From NCBI RefSeq assembly GCF_000961885.1, contig NZ_JZKH01000061.1, forward strand, positions 1 through 48,991: a DNA stretch of 48,991 nucleotides, given 5' to 3'. Shown one piece after another: positions 25,732 through 33,726 of the stretch (positions are counted from its first letter, which is position 1; every line of letters starts with the position of its first letter). The notes below the pieces were generated by a model. That model was not told where the DNA came from. It did no database searches and saw nothing but the letters and a program-made list of their open reading frames with translations. Position numbers and translations under genes: made by a program. The DNA is from Streptomyces rubellomurinus. GTDB taxonomy: Bacteria > Actinomycetota > Actinomycetes > Streptomycetales > Streptomycetaceae.

Positions 25732-26360
25732 GGGGTGGGCCTCCTGGTGTCGAGGACGCGGCGGATGTCGTCGAGGTCGGTGCAGTGGTTGAGCCAGCTG
25801 ACGACCGGGCTGCCGCCCCCGGACAGCGGGTCGCGCCACAGGGCGAGGAGTTCGCCGGTCAGCGGCAGCTCGCCGGTGCCGGGCAGCAGCCAGGCACCGG
25901 CCGTCTCTCCGACCTGGGCCGCGGGGCAAGGGGCGTGGTGTTGGTGGACGAAGACGCGGGTCAGCCGGGCGGCGGCGGCCTCCCGGCACGCCTGCCGCAT
26001 CGGGCCGTGGGGTTCGGGCCTCTGGTAGGCGCGGTGCTCGGTGGCCAGCCACGCGTCGGCGACGGCGGCGGCCGAGCCCGCGACGCGGCACGTCGCACAG
26101 CACGCGGGCCCGTGCGACGGGCACCGCCCGGCCCACGTGCCGAGGGTGGCGGCGACCTCGTCGAGGACCGCCCACGCGCCGTGGGCCAGCAGCCCGCCCG
26201 CGTCCGGCCGCGCGGGCCCGGACGGGGTGCGGTGGTTGCAGCACAGCTCGCCGCCTGCGGCGGCCGGGGCCGAGGCGAGGGCGGGCTCGATGAACAGCAC
26301 GTGGAAGTAGGAGATCCGCCCCAGGAGCTGGTGGACGGTCACCTCGTCGCGGGGCCTCAT
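25728..26360 (-). CDS. Cys-rich protein of unknown function
   Basis: 210 residues. Cys and His residues are dense in the N-terminal half (ELCCNH; CPSHGPACCATC) and recur near the centre (HHAPCPAAQVG; FVHQHH). This suggests a metal site, possibly zinc or an iron-sulfur cluster. No enzyme signature is seen. It overlaps the radical SAM gene by four bases (ATGA) and the oxygenase gene, so all three are co-translated. A partner, chaperone or accessory protein for the radical SAM enzyme is a reasonable guess. Confidence 0.7.
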   Translation of the reverse strand: MRPRDEVTVHQLLGRISYFHVLFIEPALASAPAAAGGELCCNHRTPSGPARPDAGGLLAHGAWAVLDEVAATLGTWAGRCPSHGPACCATCRVAGSAAAVADAWLATEHRAYQRPEPHGPMRQACREAAAARLTRVFVHQHHAPCPAAQVGETAGAWLLPGTGELPLTGELLALWRDPLSGGGSPVVSWLNHCTDLDDIRRVLDTRRPTP

Positions 26361-28243
26361 CCCGCCACCGCCGTGGACGCGGCATCGGCCGGGGCCGGCG
26401 GCGGGCAGGCGCACGCCGTACCCACCGGGCGCTCGGCCGCCAGCACCGTGGCCAGGGCACGGGCGGCGGCGTCGAGGTCGGCGAAGTAGGCGTCCCAGTC
26501 CTGGCGGCGGTGCGGGTGGAGGCTGAGGTCGAGGACCGGGACAGTGGTGCCGGAGGTCTCGCAGGTCAGCTCGGAGCGGGCGACGCGGACCTCGATGCCG
26601 CCGGGCAGCACGGAGGCGACGGCGGTGGCCGCGCGGCACAGGGCCGCTGCGGTACGGGCGTACTCGGCGCGGTCGCGCGGAAGCAGGCCGACCCGCAGTT
26701 CGGCCGGGTCCAGGTCCAGGCCGCCGTACGGGTGGCCCTGGCAGCTGTCGTAGGTGATCAGGCCCCAGCCGGTGGTGAGGACGCCGACCAGCGGCCAGAC
26801 GCGCGGTTCGATCGCCTCGCGCCAGTTCGGGTGGTGGGGGTCGAGGTCGTCGGCCTCGTGGACGCCGGGCAGGCCGACGGTGTTGATGTTGCCGTGCTCG
26901 CTGGCGTGCAGCCGCACCTCGGCGCGGGTGGCGGCGGGGTCGTCCCAGCGGGCGATGAAGGCGTTCACGTCGCGCATGCTGTTCGGGCTGCGGGGGTGCC
27001 AGCGAAGTGTCTGGCACCAGGCGCCCTCGGGGTGGGCGGGCTGGGCCAGCAGGGCGGCGATGCCGTCGACCATGCGCATCCGGTAGTCGCAGTAGGCGTC
27101 GCCGTCCACGGCGGGGTCCTGGCGCCAGCGGGTGGCAATGCAGCCGCCGCCGCAGGTGCTGCGGTAGTCGCAGCCCGCGCACTTGGCCATCAGTGCCTTG
27201 CCCTGGTTCAGCAGCAGGTTGCCCTGCTGGCGGCGGGCCACCTCGTCCTGGCCGGTGATCTCGTCGAGCTGGCCCAGGCGGCCCTGGGGCCAAGGGAGTT
27301 CGTCGCAGGAGCCGAACCGGTTGTCGGGGTAGAGGGTGAAGACGTGGTCGCACTTGAGGTCGGAGAAGTGGCAGAAGCCGCTTCCTAAGCCGCGCAGGCG
27401 CCGGATCGTGGAGACGGCCGGCTCCAGCTTGATCCGGGTGAAGTGCCCGGCGCCGATCCAGTGGGCGGTGGCGGCCAGCACGAACTCGGCGTACTCGTCC
27501 GGGTGGATCGCCCACGCCGGCCCGCCCTCCGCAGCGAGGGCGGCCTGCTGGAGCAGGCGGCTGGCCGGGACGCGACGGGCCAGCACGGTAGTGGAGCGGC
27601 GGATGGCGGTGTCGAAGCAGGGCACGAAGCTGACCGCGTTGACCGCCGCGAAGGCGGCGAGGTGGTCGAGGACCTGCTCGGCCCGGCCCAGCACGGCCGG
27701 GGTCACGGTGGTGATGACGCCGACCTTGCGGCCCCGCTCGGCCAGCAGCTCCAGGGCCGCCGCGACGCGCGGGTAGACGGGCTGACCGTCGTAGCCGATG
27801 CGCCAGGCGTTGCCCTGGGCGTCGCCGTCTAGGGAGACACCGATCTGCAACTGCGGGCAGAGTTCGTCGAACAGGTCGAGCCAGGCCGCGTCGAGCTGGA
27901 CGCCGTTGGTCTGCATCGACACCCGCACGACCTGCGGCTGGGCGGCGAGTTCGCGCAGGACCTCGGCGACGGCCCCGCGGCCGGCGGTCAGCGGCTCCCC
28001 GCCGTGGAGCTCGACGGCGAGGGGGCGGCCCCGGAAGAGCCGGGCCAGCTGGCCGATCTGGTCGGCGCTGATCCGAGCTCCGCCGGGCACCTCCTTGCGC
28101 TTCTCGTAGCAGTGGGGGCAGTCGATGTCGCAGGTCTCCCCGCGCAGCTTGACGATCACCGACACCGCGGTGCTGGTGTCTTCGGGTTGAAGGCTCCGGT
28201 AGAGCCGGTCGATCGGGTGGTGCTGTTCGGTGGTGCGGTGCAT
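26357..28243 (-). CDS. Radical SAM/SPASM peptide-modifying enzyme with extended C-terminus
   Basis: 628 residues. The radical SAM cluster motif is CDIDCPHC (C38, C42, C45), followed by GGEP at 81-84. The SPASM region has Cys at 291, 298, 313, 355, 358, 364, 368 and 385. Residues ~420-628 form an extra domain not usual for SPASM enzymes, rich in His/Asp pairs (EADDLDPHHPNW). It likely modifies the precursor encoded at 23235, for example by cross-linking or other carbon chemistry; the reaction is unknown. ATG at 28243 has an AGGGAGG site. It overlaps the Cys-rich gene downstream. Confidence 0.85.
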   Translation of the reverse strand: MHRTTEQHHPIDRLYRSLQPEDTSTAVSVIVKLRGETCDIDCPHCYEKRKEVPGGARISADQIGQLARLFRGRPLAVELHGGEPLTAGRGAVAEVLRELAAQPQVVRVSMQTNGVQLDAAWLDLFDELCPQLQIGVSLDGDAQGNAWRIGYDGQPVYPRVAAALELLAERGRKVGVITTVTPAVLGRAEQVLDHLAAFAAVNAVSFVPCFDTAIRRSTTVLARRVPASRLLQQAALAAEGGPAWAIHPDEYAEFVLAATAHWIGAGHFTRIKLEPAVSTIRRLRGLGSGFCHFSDLKCDHVFTLYPDNRFGSCDELPWPQGRLGQLDEITGQDEVARRQQGNLLLNQGKALMAKCAGCDYRSTCGGGCIATRWRQDPAVDGDAYCDYRMRMVDGIAALLAQPAHPEGAWCQTLRWHPRSPNSMRDVNAFIARWDDPAATRAEVRLHASEHGNINTVGLPGVHEADDLDPHHPNWREAIEPRVWPLVGVLTTGWGLITYDSCQGHPYGGLDLDPAELRVGLLPRDRAEYARTAAALCRAATAVASVLPGGIEVRVARSELTCETSGTTVPVLDLSLHPHRRQDWDAYFADLDAAARALATVLAAERPVGTACACPPPAPADAASTAVAG

Positions 28244-28275
28244 CGGCTGCCTCCCTTGCTGCCGTGACCGGGGTG

Positions 28276-28710
28276 TTAGTCGAACAGGCGTCCCAGCAGG
28301 GCGCCCTGGCCGGACTGGAGGACGTGCGCGGCCTCCAGCGGAATCCAGAAGCACTCGAAGCGAGTGGGCTCCTGCTCGCCGTCGTGGTCCTCCTGGCTCA
28401 TCCACCGCTCCGGGGTGGGCTCGGTGAGCTCCAGGTGGAAGACGTGCCGGTGCTGGATCTCCAGCCGGTACGGGCTGATGTCGTACTCGGTCTCGCCGAG
28501 CTTGCGCACGATCTTGAAGTCGTTCAGGCCGGTCTCCTCCCGGGCCTCGCGCAGGGCGGCGGCCTCCGGGGTCTCCCCGGGGCGGATGCTGCCGGCGGGA
28601 ACCTGGATGCCGACCTCCTCGTAGGAGTAGTCGGTGTGCCGGAACACCAGCAGCCGCCCGTCGCGCACGATGTAGACGAGCACCTTCTCCTTGATGATCT
28701 TCTCGGGCAT
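28276..28710 (-). CDS. NUDIX hydrolase
   Basis: 144 residues with a complete Nudix box, GSIRPGETPEAAALREAREE, around residues 45-67 (the G-x5-E-x7-REUxEE pattern). It would hydrolyse a nucleoside diphosphate linked to another group. The ATG at 28710 lies 8 bases after GGAGG; a GTG 15 bases earlier would place that site inside the frame. It is the first gene of the second RiPP cluster, 32 bases upstream of the radical SAM gene. The role in the pathway is unclear; it could clear a nucleotide by-product. Confidence 0.82.
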   Translation of the reverse strand: MPEKIIKEKVLVYIVRDGRLLVFRHTDYSYEEVGIQVPAGSIRPGETPEAAALREAREETGLNDFKIVRKLGETEYDISPYRLEIQHRHVFHLELTEPTPERWMSQEDHDGEQEPTRFECFWIPLEAAHVLQSGQGALLGRLFD

Positions 28711-28893
28711 CGGAACAACCTCCACGTGGTCGGGAATGATCGTCTGGGGGCTCGCGGGAGCACGGCTCCAGCCCCTCGGCCCGGCCGACGAGACGGGCCG
28801 GAAAGCCCACGAGTCTAGGCCCCCTGATAGATCGTCACCTCACATCCTCCCGACCGATGCCAAGGGCGCTCGGATCGTTGTGCGATGGGATGA

Positions 28894-29349
28894 TCAGCCG
28901 GATGCCACGGCCATCGCCAGCGAGTCCTCAGGGGTGCCGTCGCCCTCGCGGGCGGCGCAATGGAGGCTGAACCGGATCTGCTTGCCGCGCGGCAGGAGTT
29001 CGGTCTCCAGCTCGCCCACGAGCCGGGCGAGCAGGAGGAGCCCCCGCCCGCCGGTCGCGTCCCGCCCCGGCTCCCCGGCCACCGGCAGCCGGCCGTCGAA
29101 GTCGGTGACAGCGACGCGGATGCCGTCCGCGGTCTCCCGCACCACCAGCTCGCCCCCGCCTCCCGTGTGCAGGAGGACGTTGGTCAGCAGTTCAGTCACC
29201 CCCAGCTCCGCCACGTCTGCGAACTCGCTCTTGCGCCAGATCCACAGCTGGGCCCGCACGATCTGGCGCACGCGCCCCATCGCTTCGGGCCGCAGTGCGG
29301 GAAGGACCAGGCGCAGCTCCCCGAGCTGGTCGACAGTCGCGACAGACAT
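28894..29349 (-). CDS. Histidine-kinase-like ATPase (anti-sigma-type)
   Basis: 151 residues of the HATPase_c fold: N box ELLTNVLLHT (~57), DFDGRLP (G1-like) and GGRGLLLLARL (G2-like). No phosphoacceptor or receiver domain, so this is the SpoIIAB/RsbW-like group common in Streptomyces. ATG at 29349 follows a GGAGGG site. It is divergent from an XRE gene at 29570, the standard arrangement for this pair. It may act with a sigma factor elsewhere, as none is seen in the window. Confidence 0.8.
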   Translation of the reverse strand: MSVATVDQLGELRLVLPALRPEAMGRVRQIVRAQLWIWRKSEFADVAELGVTELLTNVLLHTGGGGELVVRETADGIRVAVTDFDGRLPVAGEPGRDATGGRGLLLLARLVGELETELLPRGKQIRFSLHCAAREGDGTPEDSLAMAVASG

Positions 29350-29569
29350 GGGCCCTCCGGATGGCTTCGGATACAGGGCTGACCGTTGCGCTCCGTACTC
29401 ATCGAGGTACTCTGCGCTCGGCCGGGTTTCGATGATGGACTGGCCGTGGCGGAAGGGCAAGGTCTCCGGAGAGGAAAACCTTTCCTTCTGGCTATCTGTC
29501 ATATGCACCTACTGGCACGGGGACTACGCTTTCCCTGAGAAAGCTGCGGTTCCGGAGTCAGGAGGTGCG

Positions 29570-30430
29570 ATGCCCGTCGAGCCGACCCCGCGCCGAAGGC
29601 GCCTGGGGACAGAGATCCGACGTGCCCGCGAGGCGCTGGGATGGAGCCTGGAAGAGGCCGCCCAGCACCTCGGCTACAAGGCGTTGTCGACCGTCAGCAA
29701 GATCGAAAATGGGACACAAGGAGTCAAGCTCCAGGTACTCCCCCACTTCTTCGAGATCCTGCAGATCAACGACGAAGCCCGGCGCGAGCAGTGGCGTGAG
29801 CTGGTCCGACGCGCCGGTGAGCCGGACTGGCACCAGCGCTACCAGGGCGTCGTCGAGGACCCCCTCAGTGACTACTTGACCGAGATCGAGGAAGCGCTCG
29901 ACCTGTTCCACTGGAACTCCGGCGCCCTACATGGCCTGCTCCAGATCCCGTCCTACGAGCGGGCGATCGTCGAAGGCAGCCGGGCCTGGACCACCGCCGA
30001 CGACATCGAGCGCTTCCTCGCCATGCGCACGGAGCACCGCCAGGCCATGGCCAAGCGCAAACCAGCCCTGCGGATATGGTCCGTGATTCCCGAAGGGCTT
30101 CTCCGCCAGGAAGTCGGCGGCCGCGCCGTCGCCCAGGCCCAGGTCGAGCACCTCATCGACCTTCTCAAGAGCGACCCGAACACGACCATCCAAGTCCTGC
30201 CGCTGAGCGCAGGCGCGCACGCAGGCATGGACGGACCTTTCATGCTGATGTCGTTCGCCACCGGCAACGACACGGTCACCATAGAGGCCACCCGCGCGCG
30301 GCTCCACCTCACCGATCCGGAGTCGGTCGAGGTCTACCGCACCACCAGCAGCCACCTGAAGTCCGATGCCCTCGGTCAGAAGGCATCCCTCTCCCTACTC
30401 AAGACGATCGCCAAGGAACTCGCGCCATGA
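29570..30430 (+). CDS. XRE regulator of the Scr1/DUF5753 family
   Basis: 286 residues. The N-terminal HTH_XRE is clear (LGTEIRRAREALGWSLEEAA then STVSKIENGTQGVK, residues ~9-50). A DUF5753-like domain follows, with RRAGEPDWHQRYQGVVED and VEVYRTTSSHLKSDAL in the C-terminal region. ATG with a GGAGG site. The stop overlaps the DUF397 gene (ATGA). Such pairs control Streptomyces development or metabolism. Its operator was not identified. Confidence 0.88.
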   Translation: MPVEPTPRRRRLGTEIRRAREALGWSLEEAAQHLGYKALSTVSKIENGTQGVKLQVLPHFFEILQINDEARREQWRELVRRAGEPDWHQRYQGVVEDPLSDYLTEIEEALDLFHWNSGALHGLLQIPSYERAIVEGSRAWTTADDIERFLAMRTEHRQAMAKRKPALRIWSVIPEGLLRQEVGGRAVAQAQVEHLIDLLKSDPNTTIQVLPLSAGAHAGMDGPFMLMSFATGNDTVTIEATRARLHLTDPESVEVYRTTSSHLKSDALGQKASLSLLKTIAKELAP

Positions 30431-30657
30431 ACAAGAACGACCTCGACCCTGCCTGGCTCGAAGAGCAACTCGCCAGAGCCGAGTGGCAGACCGCCAGCAG
30501 CGGCGGAACCAACTGCGTAGAGGTCGCCTTCCTCGACAGCGCCATCGTGGCGATTCGCGACTCCAAGAACCAGCACAAGCCGCCGCACATCTTCGACGAC
30601 GCCGAGTACGACGCCTTCGTCGACGGCATCATGCGTGGCAAACTGCGCAGGGCCTGA
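30427..30657 (+). CDS. DUF397-domain protein partner
   Basis: 76 residues with the DUF397 pattern: W near 21, TASSGGTNCVEVAF and IVAIRDSKNQ. It overlaps the XRE stop by four bases (ATGA). DUF397 proteins modulate the neighbouring XRE regulator, probably by direct binding. Confidence 0.88.
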   Translation: MNKNDLDPAWLEEQLARAEWQTASSGGTNCVEVAFLDSAIVAIRDSKNQHKPPHIFDDAEYDAFVDGIMRGKLRRA

Positions 30658-30669
30658 CCATCTTTGAGG

Positions 30670-30698
30670 GCGGCCCGGATGCGAAAATTTCGGGCCGC
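30670..30698 (+). terminator. Hairpin terminator after DUF397 gene
   Basis: GCGGCCCG and CGGGCCGC form an 8-base stem across a 13-base interior that contains GCGAAAATTTCG, which could extend the stem. It lies 13 bases after the stop at 30657. No T-tract. Confidence 0.55.
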
Positions 30699-30804
30699 TC
30701 TCGGCTGTCGACGTCGCTTCTCGTCGTGCTGCCCTCCGATAACACCAGGGTGAGTCCGCGGCCGGCGAGGAGTTGGTTCTCGGCGTCGACGGTGGCGAAC
30801 GCCG

Positions 30805-31056
30805 TCATGCCCCGCTGCTACGGCGAACGGCTCGATCGGCGAGCCGCATGTTCGCCTCCATGAGGTCCAGCCCGGCGGCAACGTCCGCTCTGGTGACCTC
30901 CCACCAGCCGGCCCGGTCGAAGATCCACCAGGACTCCCGGTAGCGGGCGAAGTCTCTGATCGTCTCGCTGAGGAAGCGGGCGTCGCCGTCCGCGAGGGCT
31001 GCGTCCATGACGGCGTGGCTGAGGTCGGCCATCATGCTCGCGTCGGAGTTGGTCAC
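30805..31056 (-). CDS. Small hypothetical protein, last gene of the transfer operon
   Basis: 83 residues from a GTG at 31056 that follows GAGGGGG; a GTG at 31071 overlapping the previous stop is an alternative and would add five residues. A conserved-looking centre (WWIFDRAGWWEV) is aromatic-rich. I do not recognise the family. Its place at the end of the transfer operon suggests an accessory role. Confidence 0.6.
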   Translation of the reverse strand: MTNSDASMMADLSHAVMDAALADGDARFLSETIRDFARYRESWWIFDRAGWWEVTRADVAAGLDLMEANMRLADRAVRRSSGA

Positions 31057-31067
31057 CTTGGTCCCCC

Positions 31068-32114
31068 TCACGCCCGGATGTTCGGCTGGATGCTGGGCGC
31101 CTGCTGCTGGACCGGTGGCGGTTGCAGAAGCGGTGCCGGCTCTACCTGGGCGATCGAGGTGACGGCCTTGACGGCGAGGTCCACCTTGGGCTCTACCCCG
31201 GGAGTGCGGGCGGTGACGTCGGCGGTGGCGAAGTCCGTGGCGAGCTTCGTCCGGATGTCCTCCGCCAGCATCTCCCCCGACAGCTCGATGGCGGCACCGA
31301 CGACGACCGCGGTGGCGGCGAGGCGGGCGAGGTAGTCGGGGCGCTCCTCATGCTGCTCGACGCTCACCTCCACCGTCACCTCGTACGCCTGGGTGTCCTG
31401 CTGGTAGACCTCCCACTCGACGGTCAGCTGGTCGACCGGTTCGCCCCGCTCCGCCACGACCACGATCGCCTCGTAGACCTCGCGCCGGGGGCCTTCCTCG
31501 AACACCTCGGGGTACAGCCAGCTGCTGACCTCCCGGACCTGCTCCGGGTGCTGGAGAAGCTCTGCAAGCACGGCGTCCTGGCGCTCAAGGCGTACGTCGA
31601 CCCGGACTTCTTGCTCTCCGGACGTCCTCGCCCGGGGCTCGTACGGTTCGGGTGCCGGCTCGTTGATCCTGGCCACCGGGGCCGTCTGCTCCGTGCGCCG
31701 CATCGCCTGGGCGAGGCGATCGAGCACCGGGTCCGGACCGCGCAAGCCCGGGGCGGTCGGCCGGAGTCGGTCGACGTGAAGGGCGAGGTCCCGGCGGACG
31801 GCGGCTTCTTGGACCATGCGGGCGTAGCTGGCGATGTTACGGGTCTGCGGTGCGGCGTCGGCGAGGCGCCGCAGGTAGTCGGCGTTGACACCGCTGATGG
31901 CCGTACGTTGGGCGATCAGCTCCGGCAGTCGGTCGGCCGTCGCCGCCGGGGCGTTGGTGCGCGAATCGATCAGCGCAGCCAGCAGCGCGCGGTGGGTGGG
32001 GTGGGCCATCCGGTCGGGGGTGAGGTAGGCGATGTCGTCCAGCCGCTGGCGGTCGCGCAGGGCTGCGCCGATCACGGCTTGCTCAGCGCGGAGTACGAGG
32101 TCGGGGTGGGTCAT
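31068..32114 (-). CDS. DnaB-N-domain-like accessory protein of the element
   Basis: 348 residues. Residues 7-~120 match the DnaB helicase N-terminal domain pattern (LRAEQAVIGAALRDRQRLDD; HPTHRALLAALIDSRTNAPA), and ~190-290 repeat a similar pattern (LAELLQHPEQVREVSSWLYP). There is no helicase ATPase domain. Such stand-alone proteins are common in actinobacterial ICEs and may recruit replication proteins. ATG overlaps the upstream stop. A mid-region rich in Pro/Glu links the two domains. Confidence 0.72.
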   Translation of the reverse strand: MTHPDLVLRAEQAVIGAALRDRQRLDDIAYLTPDRMAHPTHRALLAALIDSRTNAPAATADRLPELIAQRTAISGVNADYLRRLADAAPQTRNIASYARMVQEAAVRRDLALHVDRLRPTAPGLRGPDPVLDRLAQAMRRTEQTAPVARINEPAPEPYEPRARTSGEQEVRVDVRLERQDAVLAELLQHPEQVREVSSWLYPEVFEEGPRREVYEAIVVVAERGEPVDQLTVEWEVYQQDTQAYEVTVEVSVEQHEERPDYLARLAATAVVVGAAIELSGEMLAEDIRTKLATDFATADVTARTPGVEPKVDLAVKAVTSIAQVEPAPLLQPPPVQQQAPSIQPNIRA

Positions 32115-32944
32115 CGGGTTGTCCTCGACTTCGTAGCGGTGGTGGCTTCCCTGTAGCGGCGGGCGGCGTCGTCCGCGGCGGCCATCCGGGCGGCGGCGTC
32201 TTCGAGTCGTTCCAGCAGTTCCTCGTTGACGATGCGCAGCCAGGCGCCGTCGATGTCGACGGCCCACCAGGCGTCGGCGAACCGCACGTACTCGGGGATG
32301 CCCGGGCTGATCGGCTTGGCGAGGCCGCGGGCCCGGGCGTCGTCCATCTGGGCTGCGGTAAGGCGGTCCGGGCTGCCGGCTTCGGCGGTGTCGACGTGGG
32401 CGGCCAGCAGGCGGCTAGGGATGCCGGCCCACGGGTCGGCGTCGGTCCAGCGCTTCTGGAGCTGCCGGTCCTCGGCGGCCGGGAACTCCATGCCACGGTG
32501 GCCTGTTCGGCATGCGGTGGCGTAGACGGCGGTCGCGTTGGCGACCACCGTGCGCAGTTCGGTGTGCCAGTAGCGAGCGGCCTGGCCGACCTGCTGATCC
32601 GGGGCGGCGCCGTAGATCTCCTCCCGCCAGACCTTGAGCGCCCACAGCTCTTCGATCAGACCGGGGTGCTCGGCCCAGCAGCGTGGCAGCCTGGACTCGA
32701 CGGCCAGCTCGTAGCGGTCGTGGAGCCAGGTAACCCAGTCGCACAGGTCGCCCCAGGCCGCGATGCGCTCGGGGCCGGTCATGGTGTGCCACTCGACCAG
32801 CCGGGTACGGGGCTTCGCGTCGGAGCCGGCCGGGTGGGCGCCGGTGGTCGGCGTCGTGTCGGCGCGGCGCCCTCGGTGGCGTCGGATGCGGGTGCGCGGC
32901 CGGTGTTTGACCCTGCCGATCGGCGTGATCGCGGGCTCGGTCAT
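32111..32944 (-). CDS. Conserved element protein, DUF4913-like middle region
   Basis: 277 residues. A basic N-terminus (RPRTRIRRHRGRR) precedes an aromatic-rich segment, LCDWVTWLHDRYEL through CWAEHPGLIEELWALK, that resembles DUF4913 proteins of actinobacterial transfer regions. The family assignment is tentative. No catalytic motif or membrane segment. It overlaps both neighbours by ATGA. It may bind DNA through the basic tail. Confidence 0.55.
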   Translation of the reverse strand: MTEPAITPIGRVKHRPRTRIRRHRGRRADTTPTTGAHPAGSDAKPRTRLVEWHTMTGPERIAAWGDLCDWVTWLHDRYELAVESRLPRCWAEHPGLIEELWALKVWREEIYGAAPDQQVGQAARYWHTELRTVVANATAVYATACRTGHRGMEFPAAEDRQLQKRWTDADPWAGIPSRLLAAHVDTAEAGSPDRLTAAQMDDARARGLAKPISPGIPEYVRFADAWWAVDIDGAWLRIVNEELLERLEDAAARMAAADDAARRYREATTATKSRTTR

Positions 32945-33726
32945 GTCTGGTCCTGGAGCTGGGCGGGCAGGATTCGGGTGCGTTCGGAGCTGGCGGCCGG
33001 GTACCCGGTGGGCTGCTTCCCGGCGTGCGCGGAGCTGGCGGCCGATGCCGCTCTCCAGTCGGTCATCACGAGGTACACGGCGGCGTCGAGCGACTCGATC
33101 GACGTGCTCGGGGTGAGCATGAGCCGACGCAGGTAGGAGACGGTGTCCATGGACTCCGCGACCAGCTGCGCCAGTCGGGGGGACAGCGCGTCGGTGCTGC
33201 GGTGAACGTGGTCTTCGATGGTCGCGGGGGTCACCGTCTCGTTGTCCGCGTGCAGCGCGAGCATCGCCTCGTAGATGCCGTAGCGCACATGGGTGGTGAA
33301 CGTGTCCACGGGTACCCAGCCGCCAAGGTCGGCGAGTTCACGGGGGCGCTGCACGAGGTAGGCCAGCACCAGGTCCTCGTGGTCTGCCCGGGTAGGCCGC
33401 CAACTGCTCAGCGGGAGGAACCGGCCGGCGGTGTCCGCGCGGTGGTCGGCCCAGTCGTCGGTCGGCCAGTGCGCGGGGACGGTTTCCTGGTAGCCGGGGC
33501 TCCATACGGTGATCACCGGTGTGCCGGAGTGGTCTTCTCCGGGGTGGTAGAGGGCGCCGTCGATTCCGCGCACCGGTCCGCTCCACCGCAGGGTGGACTC
33601 GGCCGGAAGCTCGGAGCGGCGGAGCAGGCCGTGGTGGTGGCGTCGGTCGAAGCGGGCGAGCCAGCGCCGGTCGGCGTCGGTCCGCGGTTCGGCGTGGTGC
33701 CCGCTCCACGCGGGTCGGGGGGTCAC
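32941..33726 (-). CDS. DnaB-N-like accessory protein
   Basis: 261 residues. The C-terminal part (~115-230) shows the DnaB N-domain pattern (LVLAYLVQRPRELADLGGWV; HVRYGIYEAMLALHADNE) also seen in the gene at 31068, so the two are probably distant paralogs. The N-terminal ~115 residues are basic. GTG start overlaps the coupling-protein stop (GTGA). No ATPase motif. It could bridge the element DNA and host replication. Confidence 0.6.
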   Translation of the reverse strand: MTPRPAWSGHHAEPRTDADRRWLARFDRRHHHGLLRRSELPAESTLRWSGPVRGIDGALYHPGEDHSGTPVITVWSPGYQETVPAHWPTDDWADHRADTAGRFLPLSSWRPTRADHEDLVLAYLVQRPRELADLGGWVPVDTFTTHVRYGIYEAMLALHADNETVTPATIEDHVHRSTDALSPRLAQLVAESMDTVSYLRRLMLTPSTSIESLDAAVYLVMTDWRAASAASSAHAGKQPTGYPAASSERTRILPAQLQDQT

